A stretch of DNA of 64,000 bases from Acidobacteriota bacterium (GCA_016871195.1 VFZN01000001.1:186001-250000), one strand, 5' to 3'; counted from the first letter of the stretch, positions 42,314-52,632 are shown. Notes: generated by a model not told the origin, from the letters alone. Program-made: numbers and translations.

Positions 42314-43156
42314 GTGGCCGCCTTCCTCGACGATCTGCAATCGCTGCCCTCGGTGGTCGCCGTCGAGCTGCGTCCGCCACGCGCCGAACTCGAGGCAGGC
42401 GCCGGCATGGATGCCTGGATCGACCTGCACCACTCGGTGCGGGCCCTGGCCCGGCAGGACATCCGGGTGATGCTGACCGACAGTGCCGTCGGGGCGCAGG
42501 AGGAAAACAACCTCAGGCACCTGGTCGCCAACCTCGGCGATGCCGTCCCGCGCAACCGCATCGTGCCGTTCCTCACGACCAAGCACTCGCTCGACTACTG
42601 TCTGTCATATGCCGACCAGGCCGTCGAGCACGGCTTTCCGGCGCTGGTGATTCTCGGCGGCGACAAGCACGTCGGCCGTCCACGCGTGGTGGAACACGCC
42701 TGGCAGCTGCGCGCCCTGCTGCGGGCGCGCCACCCCCAGCTGCAGCTCGGCGGCTGGGCCAACCCGGTCGCCGACCCCATCGCGCAGGTCCGGTTCCTGC
42801 GTGACCCGCAGGCACACGCCGATTTCTTCCTGACCCAAATCGTCTCGCACCACCAGCAGGCCGAGATCGCCGCGTTCCTCAACGAAGCCGCACGCACCGG
42901 CCTCGACACGCCCGGCGTCTTCGGCGTGTTCTATTACCGCAGCGCCAACGCGCGCACGCTGCAGACACTCAGCCAGTTTCTGCCCGTGCCGGTCGATGCG
43001 CTCACACGCGAGTTCGCCACAGGGGCCACACCCGCCACCATCTGTGCCCGCACCATCCGGGCCCTGCGTCACGCAGGCGCACGACACGTCTACATCAGTA
43101 ACCTGCCCCAGCGCGGCACCCTGCGTGTGCTGCAGTCCATCCTCGATCAGGTCTAG
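42314..43156 (+). CDS. Methylenetetrahydrofolate-reductase-like protein
   Basis: A TIM-barrel protein of 280 residues resembling MTHFR/PF02219. The N-terminus VVAVELRPPRAELEAGAG parallels the substrate Glu region of MTHFR. FFLTQIVSHHQ aligns with the FFxTQ segment, and VILGGDKHVGRP stands where MTHFR has its RGD-type flavin loop. It is shorter and more divergent than a housekeeping MetF. It may reduce or bind a folate, and the downstream pteridine-reductase-like SDR supports a pterin link. TATACT lies 13 bases before GTG 42314, within the end of the previous gene. Confidence 0.7.
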   Translation: MAAFLDDLQSLPSVVAVELRPPRAELEAGAGMDAWIDLHHSVRALARQDIRVMLTDSAVGAQEENNLRHLVANLGDAVPRNRIVPFLTTKHSLDYCLSYADQAVEHGFPALVILGGDKHVGRPRVVEHAWQLRALLRARHPQLQLGGWANPVADPIAQVRFLRDPQAHADFFLTQIVSHHQQAEIAAFLNEAARTGLDTPGVFGVFYYRSANARTLQTLSQFLPVPVDALTREFATGATPATICARTIRALRHAGARHVYISNLPQRGTLRVLQSILDQV

Positions 43157-43165
43157 GCATCACCC

Positions 43166-44359
43166 ATGGGTATCTCGCTCGATTCCATTCCCCTCTCAGC
43201 CATCGTCCGCATCCGCGACCTGATGTACAAGGTCGACCGCCCCTTCAGGCTCGACCAGGGCGACGTCTCGTTCGATGCACCGGAATCGTTCAAGCAGGGT
43301 GTGCGCGAGGCACTGGAACGCAATCACACGCACTATCTGCCCACCGTCGGGGTGCCCCGCCTGCGCGAGCTGCTGACCGAAAAGCTGAGGCAGAAGAACG
43401 GCATTCCCGTCGACTCGGCCGACGAAGTGCATGTGACCAACGGTGGCACGCATGCCATGTATGTGGCGATGCAGGCCCTCCTTGAACCCGGCGACGAAGT
43501 CATCGTGCCCGATCCCGAGTGGCCGCCCACCATGGCCATTGTGCGCGCCGCACACGCGGTGCCGGTGGCCGTGCCGCTGCACGAATCGCTCGGCTGGCGC
43601 TGGGATCTCGCTGCCCTCGAGCGCGCCATCACACCGAAGACGCGCGCCCTCTATCTCAACTCGCCCAACAACCCCACAGGCGGCATGCTGACGCGCGCCG
43701 ATCTCGAGCGCATCGCGGCCATCGCCACCGAGCGCAACCTGTGGGTGTTCAGCGACGAAGCCTACGAGGATGTGGTCTTCCGCGGCACGCACATCAGCAT
43801 GGCCTCGCTGCCCGGCATGCATGCACGCACCATTTCGCTCTACACCTTCAGCAAGACCTACGCCGTCACAGGCGTGCGCATGGGCTATTACGTCATTCAC
43901 GACCCCGAGATTCGGGCGCGGGCGCTGAAGGTGCTGATGTACACCACCAGCAACGTCAGCTCGCTTGTGCAGTACGGCGCCATCGGCGCGCTGGAAGGCC
44001 CGCAGGACTGCATCCGAGCATTCCGCGACGAGCTGCAGGCGCGGCGCGATCTGTTCTTTGAGGGCATCGCCTCCGCTGCGCCGGGGATCCTCACCGGCAC
44101 GCCGCCCGATGCGGCGTTCTATGCGTTTCTCCACATCAACCCCGACTGGGCACGCGACGCAGGCATCACGGGCGAGTCGCTGTCGTGGGCCATGGCCGAG
44201 CATCTCATCCGCGGGGCCCGTATCGGCTGCGTGCCAGGGGTCGACTTCGGTGCGGCCTCCGAAGGCTACCTGCGCTTCTGCACGTGCCGCAGCCGCGAAG
44301 AGCTGACCGGTGCGCTGGGCTCGATGAAGGCACTGCTCACCGGGCTGCCGCAGGCCTAG
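43166..44359 (+). CDS. PLP-dependent aminotransferase, aspartate-aminotransferase family
   Basis: A 397-residue fold-type I enzyme. Conserved parts are VHVTNGGTHAMYVAMQALL, LYLNSPNNPTGGML, the PLP-contacting Asp in WVFSDEAYEDV, and the Schiff-base Lys in YTFSKTYAVTGVRMGY. The final substrate Arg is in YLRFCTCRS. It is nine bases after the MTHFR-like gene and four before the SDR gene, so it is part of that operon. The amino acid substrate is not evident. Confidence 0.87.
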   Translation: MGISLDSIPLSAIVRIRDLMYKVDRPFRLDQGDVSFDAPESFKQGVREALERNHTHYLPTVGVPRLRELLTEKLRQKNGIPVDSADEVHVTNGGTHAMYVAMQALLEPGDEVIVPDPEWPPTMAIVRAAHAVPVAVPLHESLGWRWDLAALERAITPKTRALYLNSPNNPTGGMLTRADLERIAAIATERNLWVFSDEAYEDVVFRGTHISMASLPGMHARTISLYTFSKTYAVTGVRMGYYVIHDPEIRARALKVLMYTTSNVSSLVQYGAIGALEGPQDCIRAFRDELQARRDLFFEGIASAAPGILTGTPPDAAFYAFLHINPDWARDAGITGESLSWAMAEHLIRGARIGCVPGVDFGAASEGYLRFCTCRSREELTGALGSMKALLTGLPQA

Positions 44360-44363
44360 CGTC

Positions 44364-45104
44364 ATGGAGCTGACCGGGCGCGTCGCACTGATCACCGGGG
44401 GCCGCCGCATGGGAGCGGCCGTGGCCCGTCGTCTCGCGGCGGGAGGCGCCGACGTCGCCCTGGTCTACCGCGAATCGCGAGACGCCGCCGATACGGCGGC
44501 CGACGAGGTGCGCGCCCTCGGCCAGCAGGCCATCACCCTGCACGCCGACCTGGCCGACCCCGATGCGTGCACGCGGGTCGTCGCCGCGACGCAGGCCGCG
44601 TTCGGGCGCCTCGACATCCTGGTCAACATGGCGTCAATCTATCCTCAGGTCGCCTTCGATGCCCTCACCGTGGACCACTGGGATGCACAGCTCAATGTCG
44701 ATGCCCGCGCCGCGTTCCTCTGCGCCCGCGCCGCCGTGCCGATCATGCGCGACAGCGGCGGAGGACGCATCATCAACGTCACCGATTGGACCGCTGCCAG
44801 CCGCCGCCCGCGCTATCTCGGCTATCTGCCGTACTATGTCGCCAAGCACGCCGTCATTGGCCTCACCGAGGCGCTGTCGCTCGAGCTGGCGGCCGACCAC
44901 ATTCTGGTCAATGCCGTGGCACCGGGGCCCATGCTCCCGCCCGACGATATGGCACCCAACGAACAGATCGCCGTCACCCGCGTGACTCCGCTTGGCCGCT
45001 GGGGAGGCGCCGACGAAATCGCCCAGGCGGTCTGTTACCTCATCGCCTCGGACTTCGTCACCGGAGAAACCATCCGGGTAGATGGCGGACGGCATATCCA
45101 GTAG
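44364..45104 (+). CDS. Pteridine-reductase-like short-chain dehydrogenase
   Basis: A 246-residue SDR. The cofactor motif is [19 protein letters not shown]: TGxRRxG instead of the usual TGxxxGxG. The catalytic Ser of ordinary SDRs is replaced by Asp in [10 protein letters not shown], while YYVAKHAV keeps the Tyr and Lys. Both changes are hallmarks of PTR1 pteridine reductase and of FolM dihydromonapterin reductase. The likely reaction is NADPH-dependent reduction of a pterin or dihydrofolate. The MTHFR-like gene two genes upstream fits. The sequence ends GRHIQ, normal for FabG-like proteins. Confidence 0.8.
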   Translation: MELTGRVALITGGRRMGAAVARRLAAGGADVALVYRESRDAADTAADEVRALGQQAITLHADLADPDACTRVVAATQAAFGRLDILVNMASIYPQVAFDALTVDHWDAQLNVDARAAFLCARAAVPIMRDSGGGRIINVTDWTAASRRPRYLGYLPYYVAKHAVIGLTEALSLELAADHILVNAVAPGPMLPPDDMAPNEQIAVTRVTPLGRWGGADEIAQAVCYLIASDFVTGETIRVDGGRHIQ

Positions 45105-45117
45105 ACTTTTCAGGCTC

Positions 45118-45834
45118 ATGAAACTGTCCGTGATCATGCCTGCCTACAACGAGCAGGCCACCATCCGCCTCATCGTCGATCGCGTGCTCGCCGTGGACCT
45201 CGGTCCCGTCGAAAAGGAGCTGGTGATTGTTGACGATGGATCGAAGGATGGCACGCGAGACATCCTCAAGACGCTGGACGGACAGCGCGGCGTGCGCGTG
45301 TTCATGCAACCCGTCAATCAGGGCAAGGGTGCGGCTGTGTGGCGCGGCATGCGGGAATCGACCGGCGACATCCTCATTATTCAGGACGCCGACCTCGAGT
45401 ACGACCCGGCCGAGTATCCCGCACTCATCGCTCCAATCCTCAACGGACAGGCCGATGTCGTCTATGGGTCACGCTTCCTCGGCTCGCCTCGCGGTCACCG
45501 CGTCCTCTACTTCTGGCATTCGGTCGGCAACAAGTTGCTGACCATGCTGTCGAACATGTTCAGCGACCTCAACCTCACCGACATGGAAACCTGCTACAAG
45601 GTCTTTGTCCGTGACGTCGCCCTCAGGCTCGACATCCAGATGAAGGACTTCGGCATCGAACCCGAAATCACGCAGAAAGTCGCGCGGATGCGTGCACGCG
45701 TCTACGAGGTGCCCATCTCGTATCACGGGCGCACCTATGAAGAAGGAAAGAAGATCGGCCTCAAGGATGCGTTCAAGGCCGTCTATACCATCCTGAAGTT
45801 CTGGCGCTGGACGCCGCCGGCGTCCAACCGCTGA
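45118..45834 (+). CDS. Family 2 glycosyltransferase (polyprenyl-phosphate glycosyl transfer type)
   Basis: A 238-residue GT-A enzyme similar to dolichyl-phosphate mannose or glucose synthases. The start at ATG 45118 begins [15 protein letters not shown]. The nucleotide-sugar site is [11 protein letters not shown], and the metal-binding DxD is in [27 protein letters not shown] is typical of the DPM1-like group. There is no C-terminal membrane span. It probably charges a lipid carrier for envelope glycans. TAGACT is ten bases upstream with AGG near the ATG. It is the last gene before a bidirectional hairpin. Confidence 0.9.
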   Translation: MKLSVIMPAYNEQATIRLIVDRVLAVDLGPVEKELVIVDDGSKDGTRDILKTLDGQRGVRVFMQPVNQGKGAAVWRGMRESTGDILIIQDADLEYDPAEYPALIAPILNGQADVVYGSRFLGSPRGHRVLYFWHSVGNKLLTMLSNMFSDLNLTDMETCYKVFVRDVALRLDIQMKDFGIEPEITQKVARMRARVYEVPISYHGRTYEEGKKIGLKDAFKAVYTILKFWRWTPPASNR

Positions 45835-45835
45835 C

Positions 45836-45865
45836 CGACACGCCCCTCACCCGAGGAGCGTGTCG
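45836..45865. terminator. Hairpin between convergent genes
   Basis: CGACACGCCCCTC and GAGGAGCGTGTCG form a 13-position stem with one C-A mismatch and loop ACCC. It begins two bases after the GT2 stop. No T-run. It likely ends transcription from the GT2 side and perhaps from the macro-domain side. Confidence 0.55.
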
Positions 45866-45887
45866 TCCCGCCCGTCGTCAGAAGGAA

Positions 45888-46373
45888 TCAGAGCGGCTCG
45901 CTGACCGCAACTCCGGCGTGATACTCGGTGTAGACGATGACCGGAATCGGCAGGTCGCCCAGACGCCGCTCGACCAGCGGTTGCACATCCTTCCAGTCAA
46001 GGCCCTCGACGCCCGTCGCCAGCCGTGGCAGCGCGATGCTCGTCAGTCCGTGCTTCTCAATCGAGTGCCGCAGGCGCTTGAGGCAGTGATTCACGTGCCC
46101 CAGCGTGGCGCGCCCGGGATGGGCGCCGTGTTCAAAACTGCCGTCCTGGGTCAGCAAGTTGAGGATGCGCGCGCCGAACCCGCCCCACTCCCAGAGTTCA
46201 CCCGGCTCCGGATGCGCCTGGTGCGCATAGTGCCGGTAGTCGGTGAACATCACCGGCTACTTCTCGCGCAACGCCAGCGCAAGACCCCGGTCAAACGGAT
46301 CGTTGGGAGAAATGCCATGCGCAATGGCCTGCGCGCGGGTGAGCAGAATGTCGCCGGAGACTTCGTGAATCAT
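45888..46373 (-). pseudogene. Macro-domain protein interrupted by an in-frame TAG
   Basis: Macro domains bind or hydrolyse ADP-ribose linkages. The frame from ATG 46373 reads IHEVSGDILLTRAQAIAHG and runs in one frame through to EYHAGVAVSEPL, 161 codons, a full single-domain length. Codon 39 is TAG (46257-46259). Homologues as I recall them have Arg-Glu-x-Trp-Pro here, and the sequence reads R-E-K-stop-P, so a single TGG-to-TAG change explains it. Both halves keep conserved motifs (LTRAQAIAHG; HPGRATLGHVNHCLK; ALPRLATGVEGLDW). It could be a fresh null allele, a readthrough site or a sequencing error. Restart at GTG 46253 would omit the first strand. Confidence 0.8.
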
Positions 46374-46385
46374 CGACACAGAACC

Positions 46386-46428
46386 TCTCGGGAAGACCAC
46401 GGGTAAGCTACCCGCAGTCTTCCCGAGA
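46386..46428 (-). terminator. Long inverted repeat between the OmpA-like and macro-domain genes
   Basis: Two 20-base arms (46386-46405 and 46409-46428) pair at 18 positions around a three-base loop. It starts 12 bases after the OmpA-like stop on the minus strand. The T-run is weak (GGTTCTGTG). It may be a terminator or an attenuator for the macro-domain gene, whose ATG is 13 bases further on. Confidence 0.65.
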
Positions 46429-46440
46429 ATCAATTGCGCG

Positions 46441-47127
46441 TTACGACAGCACCTTGATGACGACGCGGCGGTTCTGCGCACGGCCGTCGCGGGTGCGGTT
46501 CTCAGCGGCCGGCTTGCGCTCGCCATAGCTGATGGTGTTCATCTTGTGCAGCGGAATCTGGTGCTGCTCATACAGATACCGCTTCACCGCCTCGGCGCGC
46601 TGCAGGCCCAGCGCCTCGTTGTACTGCTCGTCACCCACATTGTCGGTGTGACCCTCGATCTCGATCCACACATTCTTGCGGTCGCCTTTCACCCGCGCCA
46701 CCAACTGGTCAATCGCCTGCTTCGCACCGTCAGGCAGGTCGGCCGTGCCAAACCGGAACTTGCCGCTGTCCTCGCTGATCACCGTTTCAAGAAGCAGCTT
46801 GCGCGTCTCGGCTTCGAGGGCCGCCGCACGGGCATCGGCCTGGGCGCCGGTGGCCTGCGCCGCCTTCGCCTGGCCGGCCGCAGCGTCTGCCGCCTTCTGC
46901 GCATTGCCCGCGGCCGTGCCGGCGGCGGCCGCCTTGCCGTCGACATCCGAGATCTTCTGCTCGTTCTGCTTCACGCGCTCCTGAGTCTCTTCGAGCGACT
47001 TGCCCAGCGTGCCCACTTTCTCGTTCACGTCGCCCACCGACTCGCGCACAAAGCCCTTGGTCGCACACGCCGGCGCCACCACGAGCGCACCGAGCGCCAC
47101 TGTCACTGCCATCAGCTGTTTACGCAT
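46441..47127 (-). CDS. OmpA-family peptidoglycan-binding lipoprotein
   Basis: A 228-residue envelope protein. The signal peptide ends LVVAPACATKG, where the Cys can be lipidated. Residues ~30-100 form an Ala/Gln/Glu-rich coiled coil (VNEKVGTLGKSLEETQERVKQNEQ), resembling Lpp-like spacers. The C-terminal OmpA domain has IEIEGHTDNVGDEQYNEALG, LQRAEAVKRYL and the Arg in NRTRDGRAQNRRVVI for diaminopimelate. A GGAGG is six to seven bases before the ATG. Role: anchoring outer membrane to cell wall. Confidence 0.92.
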   Translation of the reverse strand: MRKQLMAVTVALGALVVAPACATKGFVRESVGDVNEKVGTLGKSLEETQERVKQNEQKISDVDGKAAAAGTAAGNAQKAADAAAGQAKAAQATGAQADARAAALEAETRKLLLETVISEDSGKFRFGTADLPDGAKQAIDQLVARVKGDRKNVWIEIEGHTDNVGDEQYNEALGLQRAEAVKRYLYEQHQIPLHKMNTISYGERKPAAENRTRDGRAQNRRVVIKVLS

Positions 47128-47173
47128 GCGCACCTCCAGACAACCCTGACCCTCTCGTGTGTCAGGCGCGCGG

Positions 47174-48100
47174 TCAGGGCCGCGGCGCCTGCAGATAGCC
47201 GCCACGCGCACGCACCGAGTGCGTCGCCGTGGACGTCCGGACCTCGATCGGATGCCACCCCGGCTCGTCGAGGGCATCGAACCCCAGCACATACTGCTGC
47301 CGCAGTTCGTCGACCATCTCTCGCGCGACCCGACGCGCCGCCAACGGGTCACTCGCATACCGCAGTACGCCACCGGTCCATCGGGCCAGGTCCGACACAC
47401 TGCCCGCCGGCGCCGTGCGGCCGGCCTGCGGCGTCGCCCGATCAGAGGCCGGGTCGTCAATCGGCAGCACCAGCGCAATCACATACACCGGCACGTCGAT
47501 CGCCGAGGCCTGGCCTGACACCTCAGCCGGCGTAAACCGGCTCGACGTGTCAACCCCGTCGGTCAGCACAATCACAGCCCGCCGGGGATGCGTGCGCGCG
47601 CCCACGCGCGCAGCGGCCGCCGCTATGGCGTCGTGCAGCGAGGTGGCACCGAAGGAATCCATCTGCCCCAGCACACCGTTTAGCGTCCGCACGTCGCTCG
47701 TGAACGGCGCCACGTCATGCAGCCGGCTGTCAAACGCCAGCAGGGCTGCCTCGTCGCGCCCCGGTTCCAGGGCCCCGAGCAGCGCCGTTGCCGCCAGGCG
47801 CGCCGCCTGCATCCGCAACGCCACATCCATGCTGCCACTCACGTCAACCAGCACCGCCACACTCATCGGCGCCGGCTCAGACAGCAGCTGCCGAATCGGC
47901 CGTGTCGCGCCCCGATCACGCACCGTGAAGTCGCCCATTCCCAGTCCGCGCACCAGCCGCCCCCGGTCGTCGCGGACCGTTACGGCCAAGCGCACCAGGG
48001 CCGCTTCACTGCGAAACAGCGGATCGGTCTGCGCCTGCGCGTGTACCCCGCTTATCAGGTGAAACGCTCCGGCCAGGACCGCCACGCGTCGACGCGCCAT
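47174..48100 (-). CDS. Secreted VWFA-domain protein of the acidobacterial type
   Basis: A 308-residue exported protein. The signal peptide ends near VHAQ. An N-terminal strand block ALVRLAVTVRDDRGRLVRGLGMGDFTVRDRG is the lead-in typical of the 'VWFA-related Acidobacterial domain' family. The von Willebrand A domain has an intact metal-ion site: DVSGSMD, a Thr in FGATSLHDAI, and Asp in VIVLTDGVDTSS. Function is unknown; adhesion or complex assembly is usual. I chose ATG 48100 because it begins the signal peptide. It is 46 bases upstream of the OmpA-like gene on the same strand. Confidence 0.88.
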   Translation of the reverse strand: MARRRVAVLAGAFHLISGVHAQAQTDPLFRSEAALVRLAVTVRDDRGRLVRGLGMGDFTVRDRGATRPIRQLLSEPAPMSVAVLVDVSGSMDVALRMQAARLAATALLGALEPGRDEAALLAFDSRLHDVAPFTSDVRTLNGVLGQMDSFGATSLHDAIAAAAARVGARTHPRRAVIVLTDGVDTSSRFTPAEVSGQASAIDVPVYVIALVLPIDDPASDRATPQAGRTAPAGSVSDLARWTGGVLRYASDPLAARRVAREMVDELRQQYVLGFDALDEPGWHPIEVRTSTATHSVRARGGYLQAPRP

Positions 48101-48243
48101 ACCCCAACCTTTCCAAACATTGTGCCAAGCCCGCAACATACTGAAGCTGAACAGTTTACCGTGAAGGCCGCATCGGAACGGCAAGCCGAAACACCCGGGA
48201 GAATGTAGGAATTACACCCTCGGAACAGCCGTTCATTCCCTGC

Positions 48244-48249
48244 TACCAT
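48244..48249 (+). promoter_or_regulatory. -10-like element ahead of the AlaA-like aminotransferase
   Basis: TACCAT ends five bases before GTG 48255, with no Shine-Dalgarno between. Assigned by the spacing shared with other genes here. Confidence 0.4.
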
Positions 48250-48254
48250 GAAGC

Positions 48255-49454
48255 GTGAATTCTTCAGTTCCCATTCGCACGGCGCAGCGCGTGGACCGTT
48301 TCACCTACGCCATCCGCAACATCGTGGCCGAGGCAAAGAAGGTGGAAGCCGCCGGCACCCGCGTCCGCTACCTCAACATCGGCGACCCCAATCAGTTCGG
48401 CTTCCTGACACCGCCCCACCTGATTGAGGCCGTGGCCAAAGCCATGCGCGACGGTCACAACGGCTACACCGCCTCGGCCGGCATTCCCGAAGCCCGCGAG
48501 GCCGTGGCCAACGACTTCACCCGCCGCGGTGTGCCGACCGATCCCGACCGGGTCCTCATCACCTCGGGCACGTCTGAAGGCATCGAGCTGGCCCTCACCG
48601 CCATGGTCGATGAAGGCGAAGAGGTGCTGGTGCCCTCGCCCACCTATCCGCTCTACACCGCGGTGCTCGCAAAGATTGGCGCCACGCCGGTCTACTACCG
48701 CACCGACCACACCAACGGGTGGCTGCCCGACCTCGACGACATCCGCCGCGCCATCACTCCGAAGACCCGTGCACTCGTCGTCATCGATCCCAACAACCCC
48801 ACCGGCGCCATCTATCCCGACGCTGTGCGCCGCGCCCTCATCGACATCGCCAGCAGCCACGGACTGGTCATCCTGGCCGACGAAGTCTACGGCGACATGG
48901 CCTACGACGGACCCGTGCCGCCTATGGCCCTGCTCGACCAGGACGCCCCGATCATTTCCTACTCGAGCCTGTCGAAGGCGTACCTCGCGCCCGGCTGGCG
49001 CGCCGGCTGGATGGCAGTCGGTCGCTCGCCTCGGCTCGATGGTGCGCTGGCAGCCATCAAGAAGCTGGCCGACGGCAGGCTCTGCAGTCCGGGGCCTATG
49101 CAGTACGCGGTCATCGCCGCCCTCAACGGTGACCGCTCGCACCAAGACACATTCCGCCACGAGCTGCGGATGCGCGCCGAGCTCACCACCACGCGCCTCA
49201 ACCAGATACCAGGCATGTCGTGCGTCGCCCCACGCGGCGCGTTCTACGCCATGCCGAAGATGACGCTCCCCCCAGGCAAGACCGACCGCGACTATGTGCT
49301 GGCCCTGCTGCGCGCCACAGGCATTCTCGTCGTCTACGGGTCGGGGTTCGGCACCAGGCCCGAGGACGGGTTCTTCCGCGTGGTGTTCCTGGCGTCAATG
49401 CAGGAACTGGGGGAGATCTACGACGCGATGGCCGCCTTTCGCTTTACCGAATGA
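48255..49454 (+). CDS. AlaA-like alanine aminotransferase
   Basis: A 399-residue class I aminotransferase. The N-terminal RVDRFTYAIRNIVAEAKKVEAAG with YLNIGDPNQFGF resembles AlaA-type glutamate-pyruvate transaminases. LVVIDPNNPTGAIYP, the Asp in VILADEVYGDM, the Lys in SSLSKAYLAPGWRAGW and the C-terminal Arg in GFFRVVFLA complete the active site. The GTG at 48255 has a -10-like TACCAT five bases upstream. The stop overlaps the next gene's ATG (ATGA). Confidence 0.85.
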   Translation: MNSSVPIRTAQRVDRFTYAIRNIVAEAKKVEAAGTRVRYLNIGDPNQFGFLTPPHLIEAVAKAMRDGHNGYTASAGIPEAREAVANDFTRRGVPTDPDRVLITSGTSEGIELALTAMVDEGEEVLVPSPTYPLYTAVLAKIGATPVYYRTDHTNGWLPDLDDIRRAITPKTRALVVIDPNNPTGAIYPDAVRRALIDIASSHGLVILADEVYGDMAYDGPVPPMALLDQDAPIISYSSLSKAYLAPGWRAGWMAVGRSPRLDGALAAIKKLADGRLCSPGPMQYAVIAALNGDRSHQDTFRHELRMRAELTTTRLNQIPGMSCVAPRGAFYAMPKMTLPPGKTDRDYVLALLRATGILVVYGSGFGTRPEDGFFRVVFLASMQELGEIYDAMAAFRFTE

Positions 49455-51415
49455 CGCACGCCGGGCGTGACACGCGCCTGCCAGCCGTGGCAGCCGGCTA
49501 CACCGCAGTCGCCCTCGTCATGACCTGGCCGCTGGCCCTCGGGCGCGGTCGGGACGTGCCGGGTGACCTCGGTGATGCCCTGCTCAACATGTGGATTCTG
49601 GCCTGGGGCTTCGATGCCCTGCCGGGGCTGCTGACCGGAACGCTGTCATGGACGGCGTTCTGGAACGCCCCCATGTTTCATCCCGAGCCCCTCGCGCTGG
49701 CCCTGTCCGAACACCTAATCGCCCAGGTGCTGCAGGGCGCCCCCATCTACTGGCTCACCGGGAACCTCGTCCTCACCTACAACCTGCTGTTTCTGTCGAC
49801 CTACCTCCTGTCGGCGCTCGGCACCTATCTGCTGGTACGCGACCTCACTGGCGACTGGCGCGCCGGAGTCATCAGCGGCCTCGCCTTCGGGTTCCTTCCC
49901 TATCGTGTGGCCCAGATCTCTCACCTGCAGGTGCTGAGCACCCAGTGGATGCCGCTGGCCCTGTGGGGCCTGCACCGGTTCATTCAGCACGGCTCGCGCC
50001 GGGCTCTCGCCGGCGGAACCGCATCGCTGGTGATGCTGCACTGGTCGTGCGGCTACTACATCCTGTTCTTTGCGCCGTGCGTTGTCGCGTTCTGCCTGCA
50101 CGAGCTCTGGCGTGCGAATCATCTCCGCTCGTCGCAGCGCTGGGCAGGGCTGATCACGGCGGGCGCCGTGTCACTCGCGCTCACCCTGCCGGTGCTGTTG
50201 CCGTATCTCAACGTGCGAGCGACTTATGGGTTCCAGCGAGGACGCGAGGAAATCCTGAGCTTCTCGGCTAACCTGTGGGCCCTCGCCACCAGCAGCCAGG
50301 CGCTCACGATATGGGGTCCGGTGATGCAGGCGATGCCCGTGGCTGAAGGCGAAGGCTTTCTGGGTGTCACCATCGCGGTGCTCGCCCTCATCGGCTGCGT
50401 CGGTGCGGCACTGAACAGCCGCGGCTCCGGGACCGACACGGCGCCTGCGTGGCGTTCGCGGCTCGCCGCCGTGGCGCTGGTCTGGGTCGCCGCCAATGCC
50501 GCCCTGTGTGTCGGCACGCTCGCGCTGGGACGCGTGGTCTTCCCGGCGGGTCCGTGGCTCGTGCGTGCCTCGAGCAGCGGTCGACTGCTGCTGCAGATGA
50601 CCCTCGGGCTCGCACTGGCCGCACAGCTCTCGCCGCGCGTCCGACATCGCCTGCGGCGCGTCGCCCTCAGTCCCGCGTTCGGCGCATTGCTGCTGTGTGT
50701 TTTCTGCGTGTGGATGGCCATGGGTCCGCGACCCATGTCGGGCGTGTTCCGACTGAACGACATCGGCCTGTACGGGTTCTTCTACGACCACGTGCCCGGG
50801 TTCGACGGCCTCCGTATACCGGCGCGCTACATCATGGTCGCCGGGCTCTTCCTGAGCATCGTAGCCGGCGTCGGCGCGGCGGCGCTGATGCGCGGGCGAA
50901 TGGCCGGCCTGGTGATGGCCCTCGCGATGGGCGGCGTGCTGATCGATGGGGCCTCGGTTCCTATCGACCGCAACCGCACGTGGCGCGAGCACGAGGCCCA
51001 GCCCCCAGCCGAGGTGTTCGCCGCCCGCAATACGCCACCGGTCTACCGGTACCTGTCGCAGTTGCCGGCCTCCGCCGTCGTGGCCGAATTTCCCTTTGGT
51101 GACAAGGCATGGGAACTGCGGTATCTCTACGCCGCCACATTCCATCGCCGCACACTGCTGAACGGCTACAGCGGCTGGTTCCCCCTAGAGTATGTGCACC
51201 GCGTGGCCGCATTCTCGCGGCTGCCCAGCGAACCCGAGGTCGCCTGGCAGGCGTTGGCCGGGGCGCAGCCCACACATGTGGTGCTGCACGGGCGCGCGTT
51301 CTCAGAGCCCCAGCGAGCTGGTGTCATTGCCGACTGGCTCGTGGCACACGGTGCAACCTTCGATCGTGCCTTCGGCGACGGCGACGTCGTCTACACGATG
51401 CCCGCAATGCGATGA
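49451..51415 (+). CDS. Polytopic membrane protein of unknown function
   Basis: A 654-residue integral membrane protein. About 11-12 hydrophobic segments cover residues ~10-520, followed by a soluble C-terminal domain of ~130 residues. Motifs such as WPLALGRGRDVPGDLGDALLNMWIL near the N-terminus and FDGLRIPARYIMVAGLF in the middle resemble YfhO/GT-C-type glycosyltransferases that use lipid-linked sugars. The conserved acidic residue in the first periplasmic loop (DLGD) would be the catalytic candidate. Assignment to GT-C is inference. It overlaps the aminotransferase stop by four bases. Confidence 0.7.
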   Translation: MTHAGRDTRLPAVAAGYTAVALVMTWPLALGRGRDVPGDLGDALLNMWILAWGFDALPGLLTGTLSWTAFWNAPMFHPEPLALALSEHLIAQVLQGAPIYWLTGNLVLTYNLLFLSTYLLSALGTYLLVRDLTGDWRAGVISGLAFGFLPYRVAQISHLQVLSTQWMPLALWGLHRFIQHGSRRALAGGTASLVMLHWSCGYYILFFAPCVVAFCLHELWRANHLRSSQRWAGLITAGAVSLALTLPVLLPYLNVRATYGFQRGREEILSFSANLWALATSSQALTIWGPVMQAMPVAEGEGFLGVTIAVLALIGCVGAALNSRGSGTDTAPAWRSRLAAVALVWVAANAALCVGTLALGRVVFPAGPWLVRASSSGRLLLQMTLGLALAAQLSPRVRHRLRRVALSPAFGALLLCVFCVWMAMGPRPMSGVFRLNDIGLYGFFYDHVPGFDGLRIPARYIMVAGLFLSIVAGVGAAALMRGRMAGLVMALAMGGVLIDGASVPIDRNRTWREHEAQPPAEVFAARNTPPVYRYLSQLPASAVVAEFPFGDKAWELRYLYAATFHRRTLLNGYSGWFPLEYVHRVAAFSRLPSEPEVAWQALAGAQPTHVVLHGRAFSEPQRAGVIADWLVAHGATFDRAFGDGDVVYTMPAMR

Positions 51416-51435
51416 CCGGCAGGCGAGGCGTGCCG

Positions 51436-51441
51436 TATACT
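51436..51441 (+). promoter_or_regulatory. -10 element ahead of the KBL/BioF gene
   Basis: TATACT ends six bases before ATG 51448, with ATGACC 18 bases upstream as a weak -35. The message should begin at or near the ATG. Confidence 0.55.
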
Positions 51442-51447
51442 CGCGAC

Positions 51448-52632
<1,185 letters not shown>

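Noticed and set aside
46257-46526. Separate 89-residue minus-strand gene
   Set aside because: Its last 38 codons are the N-terminus of the macro-domain frame, and the upstream part is non-coding leader with the inverted repeat.
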